DNA of 64,000 bases, from contig NZ_CP060395.1 in the NCBI RefSeq assembly GCF_015840335.1, positions 310,001-374,000 of the forward strand, written 5' to 3'. Below, in pieces: positions 17,472 to 27,163 of this stretch. The notes under the pieces are model-generated. The model worked only from the letters and a program-made list of their open reading frames with translations. It made no database searches and was not told where the DNA came from. Positions within the stretch are counted from its first letter, which is position 1; every line of letters starts with the position of its first letter. The stretch is from Synechococcus sp. CBW1108. GTDB taxonomy: Bacteria > Cyanobacteriota > Cyanobacteriia > PCC-6307 > Cyanobiaceae. Made by a program: the position numbers and the translations under genes.

Positions 17472-18494
17472 CTAACCCACCACCTCCTTCGCCTCCTTCA
17501 GCAGGGCCTCGGGCAGGGTGACACCGATCGCCTGGGCCGTGGCCTTGTTGACCAACAGCTCGGTTTTGGTGAGGGGCTCAAAGGCCATGGTGGCCGGGGA
17601 TTCCCCCTTCAGCACCCGCACCGCCAACTTGCCGGCCGCGTAGCCGTCATCGAAGTAGGCCCAGCCGATCGTGGCCAGGCAGCCGGGCAACTTGATGTCG
17701 TCGGCATCCACCGAATACACGGGGATCTTCTTCTCGAGGCCCACCTTGGCGATCGAGCCAAAGCCCTGGATCGTGGCGTAATCGCCGATCTTCACGAAGG
17801 CCTGCACCTGCTTCTGAGCCAGCACCTGGGCGGCCTGCAGCACCTCGCCGGAGTTGGCCACCGATTGCCCCACCACGGTGATATCGCGCTTGGCCGCCTC
17901 CTCCTTGAGCACCTTGGCTTCGTATTCGGAATTGGGCTCACCGGGGTTGTAGATCACCCCGACGGTCTTGAGCTCCGGATTGATCTGACGGGCCAGGTCG
18001 AGCTCCTTGCCCATCGGGTTGGTGCCAATGGTGCCCACCACGTTGGGCTTGTGCTGACCCACGCCACCGGGTGGCGTGCCGGCACCGGCACCCCAGGGAT
18101 TGGAGCAGTAGCAGAAGATCACCGGCGTGGTTTCCGGAGCCACCTTCATGGCGGCCTGCAGGGGCGGGGTGCCCACCGCCAGGATCATGTCCACCTTGTC
18201 ACCCACGAACTGCTTCATCACCAAGGTGGTGTTGGGCAGTTCACCGGCCGCATCCTTCTGGATGAAGTTGGCGGTTTTACCAGGGGTGTAGCCAGCCTCG
18301 GCCAGGGCCGCCTCAAAGCCCTTGCGGGTGTTGTTCGGAGGCGGCGCATCCAGCATCTGCAGCATGCCGATGGTGGGGCCCTTCACCCTGGCGTCGCCGC
18401 CAAGTTTTCCGCAAGCCGAGAGCACCACCGTACTGACAGCGCCTGCCCCTACCAGGCTGAGAAATTCACGACGCTGGAGACCCATCAGGGGCAC
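17472..18494 (-). CDS. ABC importer substrate-binding lipoprotein (TrpX/COG2984 type)
   Basis: The periplasmic binding component of an importer whose permease and ATPase genes lie directly upstream on this strand. The 340-residue precursor has a twin-arginine-like start (QRREFLSLVG) and a lipobox LSAC with Cys28, so it is probably a Tat-exported lipoprotein. The rest is the two-lobed fold of the family, with the FYSVDADDI-like segment (VYSVDADDIKLPGCLATIGW). Family members have been linked to tryptophan or other aromatic compounds in Firmicutes; the ligand here is unknown. Confidence 0.88.
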   Translation of the reverse strand: MPLMGLQRREFLSLVGAGAVSTVVLSACGKLGGDARVKGPTIGMLQMLDAPPPNNTRKGFEAALAEAGYTPGKTANFIQKDAAGELPNTTLVMKQFVGDKVDMILAVGTPPLQAAMKVAPETTPVIFCYCSNPWGAGAGTPPGGVGQHKPNVVGTIGTNPMGKELDLARQINPELKTVGVIYNPGEPNSEYEAKVLKEEAAKRDITVVGQSVANSGEVLQAAQVLAQKQVQAFVKIGDYATIQGFGSIAKVGLEKKIPVYSVDADDIKLPGCLATIGWAYFDDGYAAGKLAVRVLKGESPATMAFEPLTKTELLVNKATAQAIGVTLPEALLKEAKEVVG

Positions 18495-19329
18495 TGGAAG
18501 ACTGCGGCGCCACTATGGCCGTGCCGTACATCGCCCGCAATGCCGGCGGATCGAGAGCTTCACGCTCCGCAGCGCTCCAGTCCCCGATCAGGCGACCCTC
18601 GTGGAGCATCACCAGCCGGTCGCCGTGGCCGAGGGCCTGGTCGAGGCTGTGGGTCACCATCAAGGCGGTGGTGCCGAAGCGGCGGATCAGCTTTTCGGTG
18701 AGGGCCATCACGGTGGCCTCAGCCCGGGGATCGAGGGCGGCGGTGTGCTCATCGAGCAGCAGCAGGTCCGGCGAACTAAGGGTGGCCATCACCAGGCTGA
18801 GGGTCTGGCGCTGGCCACCGGAGAGCTGGCCCACGGGCTCATCGAGGCGGTCGGCCAGGGGCAGGCCTAAGTCGGCCAGCAGCTGCCGGTAGCGCCTGCG
18901 GTCTCCGCCATTGGGATGGACGCCACCGAGGGCACCAAGCAAAAAGCCTGCTGCAAGCCTGGCTGGCCTGCTGCGCCGTTCAGCCAGGCGGAGGTTCTCA
19001 GCCACGGTGAGACCGGGGCAGGTGCCCTCAAGCGGGTTCTGCATCACCCGGCCGATCCAGCGGGCCCGCTGGTAGTCGCGCAGCTTGTGCAGGGGGCGAT
19101 TGCCGAGGTGGATCTGGCCATCAGCCAGGGCCAGGGTGCCGGCCACCAGGTTGAGCAGGGTGCTCTTGCCGGAGCCGTTGCTGCCGATCACCACCAGAAA
19201 CTGACCCGCCGGGCAGGTGAGCGAAAAATCGCTGAAAAGCTGGCGCCAGACCCCCCCGGGCAGGGGATGGCCCCAGCCGAGATTGGCAACGGTGAGACTC
19301 GAGCTGGCGCCCTTGGTGACGCTGCTCAT
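18466..19329 (-). CDS. ABC importer ATPase (TrpZ/COG1101 type)
   Basis: Energises the neighbouring permease. From the ATG at 19329 the product is 287 residues; a longer open frame upstream runs inside the permease gene and is not real. Walker A GSNGSGKST is at 49-57, followed by a Q-loop (VMQNPLEGT), the signature LSGGQRQTLSL, Walker B LLLLDEHTAALD and a switch His (TALMVTHSL). Its start overlaps the permease stop by four bases, and its own end overlaps the binding-protein gene start by 29 bases. Confidence 0.9.
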   Translation of the reverse strand: MSSVTKGASSSLTVANLGWGHPLPGGVWRQLFSDFSLTCPAGQFLVVIGSNGSGKSTLLNLVAGTLALADGQIHLGNRPLHKLRDYQRARWIGRVMQNPLEGTCPGLTVAENLRLAERRSRPARLAAGFLLGALGGVHPNGGDRRRYRQLLADLGLPLADRLDEPVGQLSGGQRQTLSLVMATLSSPDLLLLDEHTAALDPRAEATVMALTEKLIRRFGTTALMVTHSLDQALGHGDRLVMLHEGRLIGDWSAAEREALDPPALRAMYGTAIVAPQSSSAPDGSPAS

Positions 19330-20213
19330 CCCTGCAGCCTCCCCTGGTCGGAGAGCCCCGGGATGCTCAGCCGCCCAAGGGCCAGGGCGATCAGCAGCAG
19401 CAGGGCCGTGGCCAGCTTGAGGTCCACCGGCTCGAGACCCAGCTGCAGGGCGATGGCGATCAGGGTGCGGAACAGGATTGCCCCCAGCACCACCGCCAGC
19501 AGGGCCTGGGTCACCGAGCGGGGCCGCAACACCGATTCGCCGATGATCACCATGCCCAGGCCCAGAATCAGCGAGCCGATGCCCATGGTCACATCGGCGA
19601 AACCCTGGTAGTTGGCCACCAGGGCGCCAGCCAGGGCCACCAGGCCATTGGCGGCGGCAATCCCCACCGTGAGGCCGCGGCGCTGGTTGATGCCGTTGGC
19701 CCTGGCCATGGTGGGGTTGTTGCCCAGGGCCCGCAGGGACAGACCGAAATCGGTGGCCAGCAGCAGGCTGATCAGCAGGATCAGGCCCAGCATTGTCAGA
19801 GCAAGGGCTACGGCCCACTGCCCATCTAGGCCTAGGCCCAGGTCGGGCAGGGCTTGGATGCCGGCAGGGGTCTCCGGCAGGGGGATGTTGGAGCGCCCCA
19901 TCAGCCGCAGGGTGATCGAGTAGAGGCCAGTGGTGGTGAGGATGCCGGCGAACAGGTCGTTCACGCCAAGGCGGGTGTGGATCAGGCCGGTCACCAGACC
20001 GGCCAGGCAGCCAAACAGAATCGCCATGGCAAGGGCCACCGGCACCGGGGCGCCCTGGCTGATCAAAACCGCCGCCGTGCCGCCGCCGAGGGCGAAGGAG
20101 CCGTCGACGGTGAGATCGGGAAAGTTAAGGACCCGCAGGGTCAGATAGGTACCCAGGGCCAGGCCTGCGTAGGCCAGGCCCTGGTCAGCGGCACCAAGCC
20201 AGAGGGAGAACAT
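19326..20213 (-). CDS. ABC importer permease (TrpY/COG4120 type)
   Basis: A 295-residue integral membrane protein with about eight or nine spans. The segment LTLRVLNFPDLTVDGSFALG is a recognisable signature of this branched-chain-permease-like family. It is the first gene of a permease-ATPase-binding protein operon in which all junctions overlap. It probably forms a homodimeric channel with the ATPase. The substrate is not evident. Confidence 0.9.
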   Translation of the reverse strand: MFSLWLGAADQGLAYAGLALGTYLTLRVLNFPDLTVDGSFALGGGTAAVLISQGAPVPVALAMAILFGCLAGLVTGLIHTRLGVNDLFAGILTTTGLYSITLRLMGRSNIPLPETPAGIQALPDLGLGLDGQWAVALALTMLGLILLISLLLATDFGLSLRALGNNPTMARANGINQRRGLTVGIAAANGLVALAGALVANYQGFADVTMGIGSLILGLGMVIIGESVLRPRSVTQALLAVVLGAILFRTLIAIALQLGLEPVDLKLATALLLLIALALGRLSIPGLSDQGRLQG

Positions 20214-20245
20214 CGACGCATTTTGCCGGGCGAGCGCCCGCGGGC

Positions 20246-20941
20246 CTAGCCCAGGGGAACCAGATCCTCGAACCGAAACACCTGGCGGCCCGCCGGCGTA
20301 TCGCCGTGGGCCTCGGTCTCTACCACCCGCTCGCTCAACACCCAGGGGCCAGTCTCGGTGAGCGGCACGAAGGTGTCGGTGAAGCGGCTGATCCCCCCTT
20401 TGACTTCACCCGTAGCTGGGTCGCTGTAGCGGCTGGTGTAGGTGCGGCTCAGGTAGCCGCTACCGGTGTCGGTGGTGCTCTCGGTGAAGATCGTCACCAC
20501 GGTGCCGTGGATATGGCGATGCACCATCGTCACCACGTCGCCCTTGATGCGGTAGCGGTCGCCCTCGCCCTTGCCGCCCACGATCACCTCGGTGCCCACC
20601 GCATCGGTGTCGCCGGCGCTGAAGCTGTTGGCGCCGTGGGTCTGCTCGAAGCTGCGGCGCACCCGGTGGATCGCCACCTCCCAGAGCTGGGAGGCCAAGG
20701 CCTTATGGATCTCGGCGTCGTCGATGCCCTCCAGGCTGGCCTTGAGGTCGGCGCCCAGCTGGAAAGTGCCGGTCACGGTCCGCTCGCCCTGCTGCCAGCT
20801 ACAGCGGCCGGCGTAACCAGCAAAACCGCTCTCCCAGGTGTAGCGGTTCTCGTAGGCCGCCCGGAAGGCCGCCGTGCAGTCGCTGCCCGGGGCGATCGGG
20901 GCGCTGTGCTGGGAAGGGGGTGCCTCGGGGGTGACGGTCAC
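20246..20941 (-). CDS. DUF3386 family protein
   Basis: A cyanobacterial/plastid-lineage soluble protein of 231 residues, recognised from AAYENRYTWESGFAGYAGRC and the C-terminal segment RFTDTFVPLTETGPWVLSER. It looks beta-rich, with repeated short threonine/valine strands. No catalytic motif is visible and the function is unknown. It lies 27 bases downstream of carB on the same strand and may be read through from it. Confidence 0.75.
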   Translation of the reverse strand: MTVTPEAPPSQHSAPIAPGSDCTAAFRAAYENRYTWESGFAGYAGRCSWQQGERTVTGTFQLGADLKASLEGIDDAEIHKALASQLWEVAIHRVRRSFEQTHGANSFSAGDTDAVGTEVIVGGKGEGDRYRIKGDVVTMVHRHIHGTVVTIFTESTTDTGSGYLSRTYTSRYSDPATGEVKGGISRFTDTFVPLTETGPWVLSERVVETEAHGDTPAGRQVFRFEDLVPLG

Positions 20942-20968
20942 GGGGATGGTCGAAGGGATTTATCAACC

Positions 20969-23900
20969 CTAACGAGCCAGGTGGGGATGGATGTCCTGCA
21001 GGGCATTCACCTCGATCGTCTGCTGCTGCAGGGCGGTGATCGCCTCCACCGCCGCCCGGGCCCCGGCCAGAGTCGTGACCGTGGGTACGGAGTAGTCGAG
21101 GGCGGCGCGGCGCAGGTACTTGTCGTCAAAGGCGGCCTGGCGGCCAATCGGCGTGTTGATGATCAGCTGGATGCGGGCGGAGCGAATCGCGTCTTCGATG
21201 TTGGGGCGGCCTTCGTGCACCTTGAGAATCGATTCCACCGTCAGGCCTGCGGCCCGCAGCGACCTGGCGGTGCCGCCGGTGGCGATCAGGGCAAAACCCA
21301 GCTCCACCAGTCGCTCGGCCACTGGCAGCAAAGCGGGCTTGTCGCGGTCATGGGTTGAAAGGAAGGCGGTGCCACCGGTGGGCAGGGCCTCATTGGCGGC
21401 CAGCTCGGCCTTGGCGTAGGCCATGCCCGCACTGGTGGCGATACCCATCACCTCGCCGGTGCTGCGCATCTCCGGCCCCAGGAGGGTGTCGGAACCGGGA
21501 AAACGCTTGAACGGCAGCACGGCCTCCTTGACGGTCTGCAAGGGCGGCCGGGGCTCGGCCCTGAGGCCCAGCTCCGCCAGGGTGCGGCCCGCCATCAGCT
21601 GGCTTGCCACCTTGGCCAGGGGCACGCCGGTTGCCTTGGCAACAAACGGCACCGTGCGGGAAGCGCGGGGGTTGGCCTCAATGATGAACACCCGCTCGCC
21701 CAATTCGGGGTCACTCTGCACGGCAAACTGCAGGTTGATCAGGCCGCGCACCCCCAGAGACAGGGCCAGGGCCCGGCTCCAGGCGCGAATCGTGGCCAGG
21801 GCTGGCTCGCTGAGGCTCACCGACGGCAGCCAGCAGGCCGAGTCGCCCGAGTGGATCCCGGCCGGCTCGATGTGCTCCATCACACCGCCGATCACCACTA
21901 CCCCCTCCCGATCGCAGAGGGCGTCCACATCGATCTCCACGGCATTTTCCAAGTACTGGTCGATCAACACCGGGTGGGCTGGCTCCACCTGGACCGCCTC
22001 CACCATGTAGCGGTTCAGCTCCGCCTCGTCGTAAACCACCTCCATGGCCCGGCCGCCCAGCACATAGCTGGGGCGCACCACCACTGGATAGCCCACGCGC
22101 GCGGCGATGGCCCGGGCCTCGGCCTCACTGCGGGCCAGGCCATTGCGGGGCTGGCGAATCTCCAGGCGCCGCAGGATCGCTTCGAACTGTTCCCGGTCTT
22201 CGGCCGCATCGATCGATTGCGGCGACGTACCCCAGATGCGGCTGCCCGTGGCCAGTCCCTCCGGGGAGGCCAGCCAGTTCAGCAGCGGAATCGCCAGCTT
22301 GAGGGGGGTCTGGCCGCCGAACTGGACGATCACCCCCACGGGCCTCTCCACCTCGATCACGTTGAGCACGTCTTCGAGGCTGAGCGGTTCGAAGTAGAGG
22401 CGATCGGAGCTGTCGTAGTCGGTGGAAACGGTTTCCGGGTTGCTGTTCACCATCACCGTGGCGAAGCCCTCGGCCTGCAGGGCGAAGGAGGCGTGGCAGC
22501 AGCAGTAGTCGAATTCGATGCCCTGGCCGATGCGATTGGGGCCACCGCCCAGGATCATCACCTTGGGGCGTGTTTCCGGCTGGACCTCATTTTCAGGGGC
22601 CACGGTCTCCAGCTCGCCAGCGGCGTTGATGCGCTCCAGAGGGCGCTCATAGGTGGAGTAGTGATAGGGGGTGCTGGAGGCGAACTCCGCCGCACAGGTG
22701 TCGACGGTCTTGAACACAGCGTTAACGCCCAGGGCCTGGCGGTGGCGCCGCACAGCCAGCTCATCGCTGCCCGTGGCCCAGGCCAGCTGGCGGTCGGAGA
22801 AGCCCAGCTGCTTCAGCTCCAGCAGGGCCGGCGCCTCCAGCTCGGCGAGGCTGCGGCCCTGCAACAGCCGCTGTTCGGCCTCGAGAATTTGACGCAGCTT
22901 GGCCAGGAACCAGGGATCAATGGCACTGAGCTGGTGGATCTCCCCATCGCTGCGGCCGGCGACCATCGCCTCGCGCACGGCAAAGATCCGATCGGGGGTG
23001 GGGGTGCGCAGGGCCCGGGCCAGGGCCGGGGGTTCCCAGCTGGCAGCGGGCCGGTCGCAGCCCCAGCCGGCATGGCCCGTTTCCAGGGAACGCAGGGCCT
23101 TCTGGAACGACTCCTCAAAACAGCGGCCAATGGCCATCGCCTCCCCCACAGACTTCATCGAGGTGGTGAGCACCGGCGTGCTGCCCCGAAACTTCTCGAA
23201 GGCGAAACGGGGAATCTTCGTGACCACGTAGTCGATCGTGGGTTCGAAGCAGGCCGGCGTGGCGCCGGTGATGTCATTGACGATCTCGTCGAGGGTGTAG
23301 CCCACCGCCAGGCGGGCGGCGATCTTCGCGATCGGAAAACCCGTGGCCTTGGAGGCCAGCGCCGAGCTGCGCGAAACCCGAGGATTCATTTCGATCACCA
23401 CCACATCGCCGTTGGCGGGGTTGATGGCGAACTGGATATTGCTGCCGCCCGTATCCACGCCGATCTCGCGGATGATCGCGATCGACTGGTCCCGCAGGCG
23501 CTGGTATTCCCGGTCAGTGAGGGTCTGGGCTGGAGCCACGGTGATCGAGTCGCCGGTGTGAACCCCCATCGGATCGAGGTTTTCGATGCTGCAGACGATC
23601 ACCACGTTGTCGGCGCTATCGCGCATCACCTCCAGCTCAAATTCCTTCCAGCCCAGCAGCGACTGCTCGATCAGGATCTGGGTGACGGGGCTGGCCTCCA
23701 GGCCGCTCTTGCAGATCGTCCGAAACTCCTCAGGGTTGTAGGCGATGCCGCCACCGCTACCGCCCAGGGTGAAGGCGGGGCGAATGATACGGGGATAACT
23801 GCCGATGGCTGCGCCCACCTGCTCGGCCTGCTCCGGGGTGTGGGCAATGCCGGAAGGGCACACCGCCACGCCGATGCGCTCCATCGCCTGCTTGAACAGC

Positions 23901-24289
23901 AACCGATCTTCCGCCTTCTGGATCGCCGCCAGGTTGGCGCCGATCAACTCAACCCCGTATTTGGCCAGGGTGCCGTTCTCGGCCAGGGTCACTGCCAGGT
24001 TGAGGGCGGTCTGGCCGCCCATGGTTGGCAGCAAGGCATCGGGGCGCTCGATCTCGATCACCCGGGCCACCACCTCGGGGGTGAGCGGCTCGATGTAGGT
24101 GCGATCGGCCATGTCCGGATCGGTCATGATCGAAGCGGGATTGGAGTTCACCAACACCACCTCAAAACCTTCGGCCCGCAGGGCTTTACAGGCTTGGGTG
24201 CCGGAATAGTCGAATTCACAGGCCTGGCCGATCACGATCGGACCCGACCCCAGCAGCAGGATGCGACGCAGGTCCGTGCGGCGGGGCAT
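20969..24289 (-). CDS. carB: Carbamoyl-phosphate synthase large subunit
   Basis: Makes carbamoyl phosphate for arginine and pyrimidines from ammonia delivered by CarA (not in this window), bicarbonate and two ATP. The 1106-residue protein has both halves: the first ATP-grasp unit starting [19 protein letters not shown], the second starting [19 protein letters not shown], and a C-terminal MGS-like regulatory domain ([13 protein letters not shown], then NTPIGRQ). Full length with no sign of damage. Confidence 0.97.
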   Translation of the reverse strand: MPRRTDLRRILLLGSGPIVIGQACEFDYSGTQACKALRAEGFEVVLVNSNPASIMTDPDMADRTYIEPLTPEVVARVIEIERPDALLPTMGGQTALNLAVTLAENGTLAKYGVELIGANLAAIQKAEDRLLFKQAMERIGVAVCPSGIAHTPEQAEQVGAAIGSYPRIIRPAFTLGGSGGGIAYNPEEFRTICKSGLEASPVTQILIEQSLLGWKEFELEVMRDSADNVVIVCSIENLDPMGVHTGDSITVAPAQTLTDREYQRLRDQSIAIIREIGVDTGGSNIQFAINPANGDVVVIEMNPRVSRSSALASKATGFPIAKIAARLAVGYTLDEIVNDITGATPACFEPTIDYVVTKIPRFAFEKFRGSTPVLTTSMKSVGEAMAIGRCFEESFQKALRSLETGHAGWGCDRPAASWEPPALARALRTPTPDRIFAVREAMVAGRSDGEIHQLSAIDPWFLAKLRQILEAEQRLLQGRSLAELEAPALLELKQLGFSDRQLAWATGSDELAVRRHRQALGVNAVFKTVDTCAAEFASSTPYHYSTYERPLERINAAGELETVAPENEVQPETRPKVMILGGGPNRIGQGIEFDYCCCHASFALQAEGFATVMVNSNPETVSTDYDSSDRLYFEPLSLEDVLNVIEVERPVGVIVQFGGQTPLKLAIPLLNWLASPEGLATGSRIWGTSPQSIDAAEDREQFEAILRRLEIRQPRNGLARSEAEARAIAARVGYPVVVRPSYVLGGRAMEVVYDEAELNRYMVEAVQVEPAHPVLIDQYLENAVEIDVDALCDREGVVVIGGVMEHIEPAGIHSGDSACWLPSVSLSEPALATIRAWSRALALSLGVRGLINLQFAVQSDPELGERVFIIEANPRASRTVPFVAKATGVPLAKVASQLMAGRTLAELGLRAEPRPPLQTVKEAVLPFKRFPGSDTLLGPEMRSTGEVMGIATSAGMAYAKAELAANEALPTGGTAFLSTHDRDKPALLPVAERLVELGFALIATGGTARSLRAAGLTVESILKVHEGRPNIEDAIRSARIQLIINTPIGRQAAFDDKYLRRAALDYSVPTVTTLAGARAAVEAITALQQQTIEVNALQDIHPHLAR

Positions 24290-24389
24290 GGGGGGGGAGT
24301 CTGGCCAAACAGGCCCAGCCTCTCACGCTCACCCCTGGGCGCCTCCAGCCCCAACCCGGCCGCCAGGGCTGCCAGTGGGGCCTGGAATG

Positions 24390-24407
24390 GTTAACGTGAT
24401 CGTTAAC
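24390..24407. promoter_or_regulatory. Palindrome GTTAACG-TGAT-CGTTAAC, candidate operator
   Basis: Two perfect 7-bp arms separated by four bases lie 15 bases before the DUF3318 start and about 100 bases upstream of the carB start. The size and symmetry suit a dimeric regulator. No known cyanobacterial box (NtcA, LexA, Fur) matches closely. The assignment is by symmetry and position only. Confidence 0.4.
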
Positions 24408-24421
24408 AAGGTCCATTTTCG

Positions 24422-25057
24422 ATGAGCGAACTCCAGCGGCTGAAAGGGCTGCTGCCCCCTGAATTGCAGAGCTGGGTGTTTGTGGAAGCGGCGGCGTCCG
24501 TGGATCCGCCCCTGATCACCATCGAAGAGATCGGCCGCGACGAAGTGGAGATCCAGATCGATCTGGAGAAGTGGGACGCCCTGGCGCTCGACCACCGCAA
24601 CCTGCTCTTCTGGCATGAGGTGGGGCGCATCCAGAACGACGCCGTGCCCCGCGACGGCTGGGAGATGGCGGCCCTGGCCATCGGCCTGGGTGGGGCCATT
24701 GGGGAGTTGTGGGTGCAGGACGGCCTGCTGCTGGTGATGGCCATGGGCCTCTCCGGCTTCGCCGGCTACCGCATCTATCTCAAGAACAATTCTGAAAAGC
24801 GCCTGCAGGACGCCGTCTCCGCCGATGAGCGGGCGATCGACCTGGCCACCCGCTTTGGCTACTCCCTGCCCAATGCCTACAAGAGCCTAGGCGGCGCCCT
24901 CAAGGAGCTGGTGGAGCAGACCCGCAAGAAGAAGAAGCGGGCCTTCTATGAAGACCGGCTCGAGGCCCTGCGCAAGAGTGCCGGCAAGGCCCGTGCCGAA
25001 ATGGCCCAGCAACATGGTTCCCGCCAATCCGTCACCAGTGAAAATGTCTATGGTTGA
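24422..25057 (+). CDS. DUF3318 family protein
   Basis: A cyanobacterial protein of 211 residues. It begins MSELQRLKGLLPPELQSWVF, has a short membrane-like segment around 78-115 (ALAIGLGGAIGELWV onward) and a lysine-rich helical end. Its function is unknown, although the gene is commonly found next to rsfS in cyanobacteria, as here. Its stop overlaps the rsfS start region. Confidence 0.78.
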   Translation: MSELQRLKGLLPPELQSWVFVEAAASVDPPLITIEEIGRDEVEIQIDLEKWDALALDHRNLLFWHEVGRIQNDAVPRDGWEMAALAIGLGGAIGELWVQDGLLLVMAMGLSGFAGYRIYLKNNSEKRLQDAVSADERAIDLATRFGYSLPNAYKSLGGALKELVEQTRKKKKRAFYEDRLEALRKSAGKARAEMAQQHGSRQSVTSENVYG

Positions 25058-25445
25058 AGCTCCCAATAGACAAGAGCTCACCAGCGAGCAGCTGGCCCAG
25101 CTGGCCGCCGAGGCCTGCGACGATCGCAAGGCGGTAGACATCCGCCTGATCCGGGTGGATGAAGTGTCGTCTTTGGCCGACTGGTTTGTGATAGCCAGTG
25201 GCCTTTCCGACGTGCAGGTGCGCGCCATCGCCCGCTCGGTGGAAGATCAGATCGAGGCGGCCACTGGCAGGCTGCCCCTGCGCCGGGAGGGGCAGAAGGA
25301 GGGCCGCTGGCTGCTGCTCGATTACGGCGATTTGATCGTGCACATGCTCACCCCCAGTGAACGCACCTACTACGACCTGGAATCCTTCTGGGGCCACGGT
25401 CAACAGGTGCGCTTCGTAAGCTCCACACCTGCTGTGATTTCCTGA
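25044..25445 (+). CDS. rsfS: Ribosome silencing factor RsfS
   Basis: Binds ribosomal protein uL14 and blocks joining of the subunits, lowering translation when nutrients run short. The family core is clear: AVDIRLIRVDEVSSLADWFV, then IASGLSDVQVRAIARSVE and DYGDLIVHMLTPSERTYYDLE near the end. Two in-frame ATGs at 25044 and 25050 overlap the DUF3318 stop; the open frame continues upstream but inside that gene. Either ATG gives about 131-133 residues, the normal size. Confidence 0.93.
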   Translation: MSMVEAPNRQELTSEQLAQLAAEACDDRKAVDIRLIRVDEVSSLADWFVIASGLSDVQVRAIARSVEDQIEAATGRLPLRREGQKEGRWLLLDYGDLIVHMLTPSERTYYDLESFWGHGQQVRFVSSTPAVIS

Positions 25446-25450
25446 GTCCC

Positions 25451-25933
25451 ATGCAGTGCCCGGTGCCGCCTGAGCAACGGCCCCTGCGGGAATACGAGCA
25501 GCTGCTGGAGTCGTGGTTCTTTGTCTGGCCCGCCCACAACTTCAACGAGCTGGTCCGCCCCCTGGCCACCAGCTGGCTGCTGCTGGCCCCCCTCACCGTG
25601 CTGGTGGCCAGTGGCAGCTGGGTGATGCGCCATCACCCGGCCCAGCTGGTGCTGGCCGGCCTGGTGGCGGCGGTGGCTCTGCCAATCCTGCTGCTGGTAC
25701 GCCAGTGGCTCGGTTGGACCTATGTGCACCGGCGCCTGCTCTCCGAACGGGTGGAATACGAGGAGTCGGGCTGGTACGACGGCCAGGTGTGGGAAAAGCC
25801 CCTGGCCTGGCGCCAACAGGACCTACTGGTCGCCCAGCACCAGGTACAGCCGGTGCTGAGACGGCTGCAGCAGGCAGCGATGCTGGCGGTGATCCTGGCC
25901 CTGCTCGGGGCGAGCCTCTGTCAGGCTCTCTGA
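25451..25933 (+). CDS. CGLD27/Ycf36-like membrane protein (DUF1230)
   Basis: A 160-residue protein conserved between cyanobacteria and plastids. It has the N-terminal signature CPVPPEQRPLREYEQLLESW followed by two hydrophobic hairpin spans (about 39-58 and 66-84), the motif YEESGWYDGQVWEKPLAWRQ, and a last span near 140-157. Plants and algae have a homologue (CGLD27) tied to photosynthetic growth under iron limitation; the cyanobacterial role is not settled. It starts six bases after rsfS. Confidence 0.82.
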   Translation: MQCPVPPEQRPLREYEQLLESWFFVWPAHNFNELVRPLATSWLLLAPLTVLVASGSWVMRHHPAQLVLAGLVAAVALPILLLVRQWLGWTYVHRRLLSERVEYEESGWYDGQVWEKPLAWRQQDLLVAQHQVQPVLRRLQQAAMLAVILALLGASLCQAL

Positions 25934-25952
25934 AAGCGGCTTCCGGGCACCT

Positions 25953-26960
25953 GTGACCCTGTCCTCCAGTTTTGGTGGCTCTGCCCGCGGAGATAGCCCT
26001 GCCCGCGGAGCTAGCTCTGCCCGTGGAGGTGTTCCTCCGCTGGAAGTGCGGCTGCTGCGCGACGGTATCCCGGAGTCGCGGCATCGGGTGCACGCAGTGG
26101 TGTGTGATGGCCGGGGGCGGGTGCTGATGCGAGCCGGCGATCCCCAGCAACTGAGCTTTGTGCGCTCAGCCCTCAAACCGTTCCAGGCCAGCGTGTTTGT
26201 CAGCAGTGGCGCAGCCGACCACTGCAACTGCGGCGAGCGGGGCCTGGCGATCGCCTGTGCCAGCCATGCCGGCAGGGCCATCCACGCCCGCGAGGCCTTC
26301 AAGTTGCTCTGGGGGGCCGAGCTCGAAGCCGAGCAACTGCAGTGCCCCGTGCCTGCCGCCGGCAGCAGCCCCCTGGAGCACAACTGCTCCGGCAAGCACG
26401 CCGCCTTCCTGGCCACCTGCCGCCAGCTGGGCTGGAGCCGCGAGAGCTACCTGCAGATCGCCCACCCGCTGCAGCAGGAGGTGCTGAAGCGGGTAGGGGA
26501 TCTGCTGGCCCTGCCCGCCGCCGAACTGCTCACCGCCCGCGACGACTGCGGGGCCCCCACCCTGCAGCTGCAGCTCGCCCAGATGGCCCTGCTCTACGCC
26601 CACCTGGGCGCCGGCAGCCAGGCCGATCTGGAGCGCCTCAGCCGGGCCATGCTGGCCCACCCCGAGCTGGTGGCGGGTGAGGGGCGCTTCGACACCGAAC
26701 TGATGCGCCGCGGCCACGGCCAGGTGATTAGCAAGGGTGGCGCCGAGGGCATCCAGTGCCTCAGCCGCGTCGGCGCGGGCATGGGAGTGGCCATCAAGGT
26801 GGAAGACGGCTCCAGCCGGGCCAAACATGCGGTGGCGCTACACCTGCTTGAGCAGCTCGACTGGCTCACCCCCATGACCCTCGAGGAGCTAGGCAACCGT
26901 TTTCTCCAGCCAGCCCCCCACTTGCGGCTGAAGGTGATCGGCGAGCTGCGCTTCGACTGA
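25953..26960 (+). CDS. Asparaginase II-family amidohydrolase
   Basis: A 335-residue enzyme of the Rhizobium AnsA-like asparaginase family (PF06089), which releases ammonia from asparagine. Family landmarks are VRSALKPFQA, EHNCSGKHAAFLATC and DDCGAPTLQLQLAQMA. The GTG start at 25953 leads into an unusual head, SARGDSPARGASSARGG, built from near-identical 18-bp units. The conserved domain begins near residue 31 (VRLLRDGIPESRHRVHAVV), so a later start is possible. It follows the Ycf36-like gene by 19 bases. Confidence 0.83.
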   Translation: MTLSSSFGGSARGDSPARGASSARGGVPPLEVRLLRDGIPESRHRVHAVVCDGRGRVLMRAGDPQQLSFVRSALKPFQASVFVSSGAADHCNCGERGLAIACASHAGRAIHAREAFKLLWGAELEAEQLQCPVPAAGSSPLEHNCSGKHAAFLATCRQLGWSRESYLQIAHPLQQEVLKRVGDLLALPAAELLTARDDCGAPTLQLQLAQMALLYAHLGAGSQADLERLSRAMLAHPELVAGEGRFDTELMRRGHGQVISKGGAEGIQCLSRVGAGMGVAIKVEDGSSRAKHAVALHLLEQLDWLTPMTLEELGNRFLQPAPHLRLKVIGELRFD

Positions 26961-26977
26961 TACAGTTTCATTGGCGA

Positions 26978-27054
<77 letters not shown>

Positions 27055-27061
27055 CTTTCCC

Positions 27062-27096
27062 GAAACCCCGGCAGCCCCCTGCCGGGGTTTCCTTTT
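27062..27096 (+). terminator. Intrinsic terminator after tRNA-fMet
   Basis: A 13-bp perfect stem GAAACCCCGGCAG with loop CCCC and its complement, followed by CTTTTAT, begins seven bases after the tRNA. It should end the asparaginase-tRNA transcript. Confidence 0.85.
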
Positions 27097-27163
27097 ATCT
27101 GGGCCCCGGCCGCCTATCCGGCTCCTAGCGCCGCTTTGATCTTCCCCTTGCGCTCCCCAGGCC

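Noticed and set aside
19330-19818. 163-codon extension of the importer ATPase
   Set aside because: Lies inside the permease gene in another frame; the ATG at 19329 gives a normal ABC ATPase.
21851-24394. 847-codon open frame opposite carB
   Set aside because: The translation is low-complexity (runs of His, Gly, Leu, Asp) and mirrors carB codons; GC-rich genes create such frames on the other strand.
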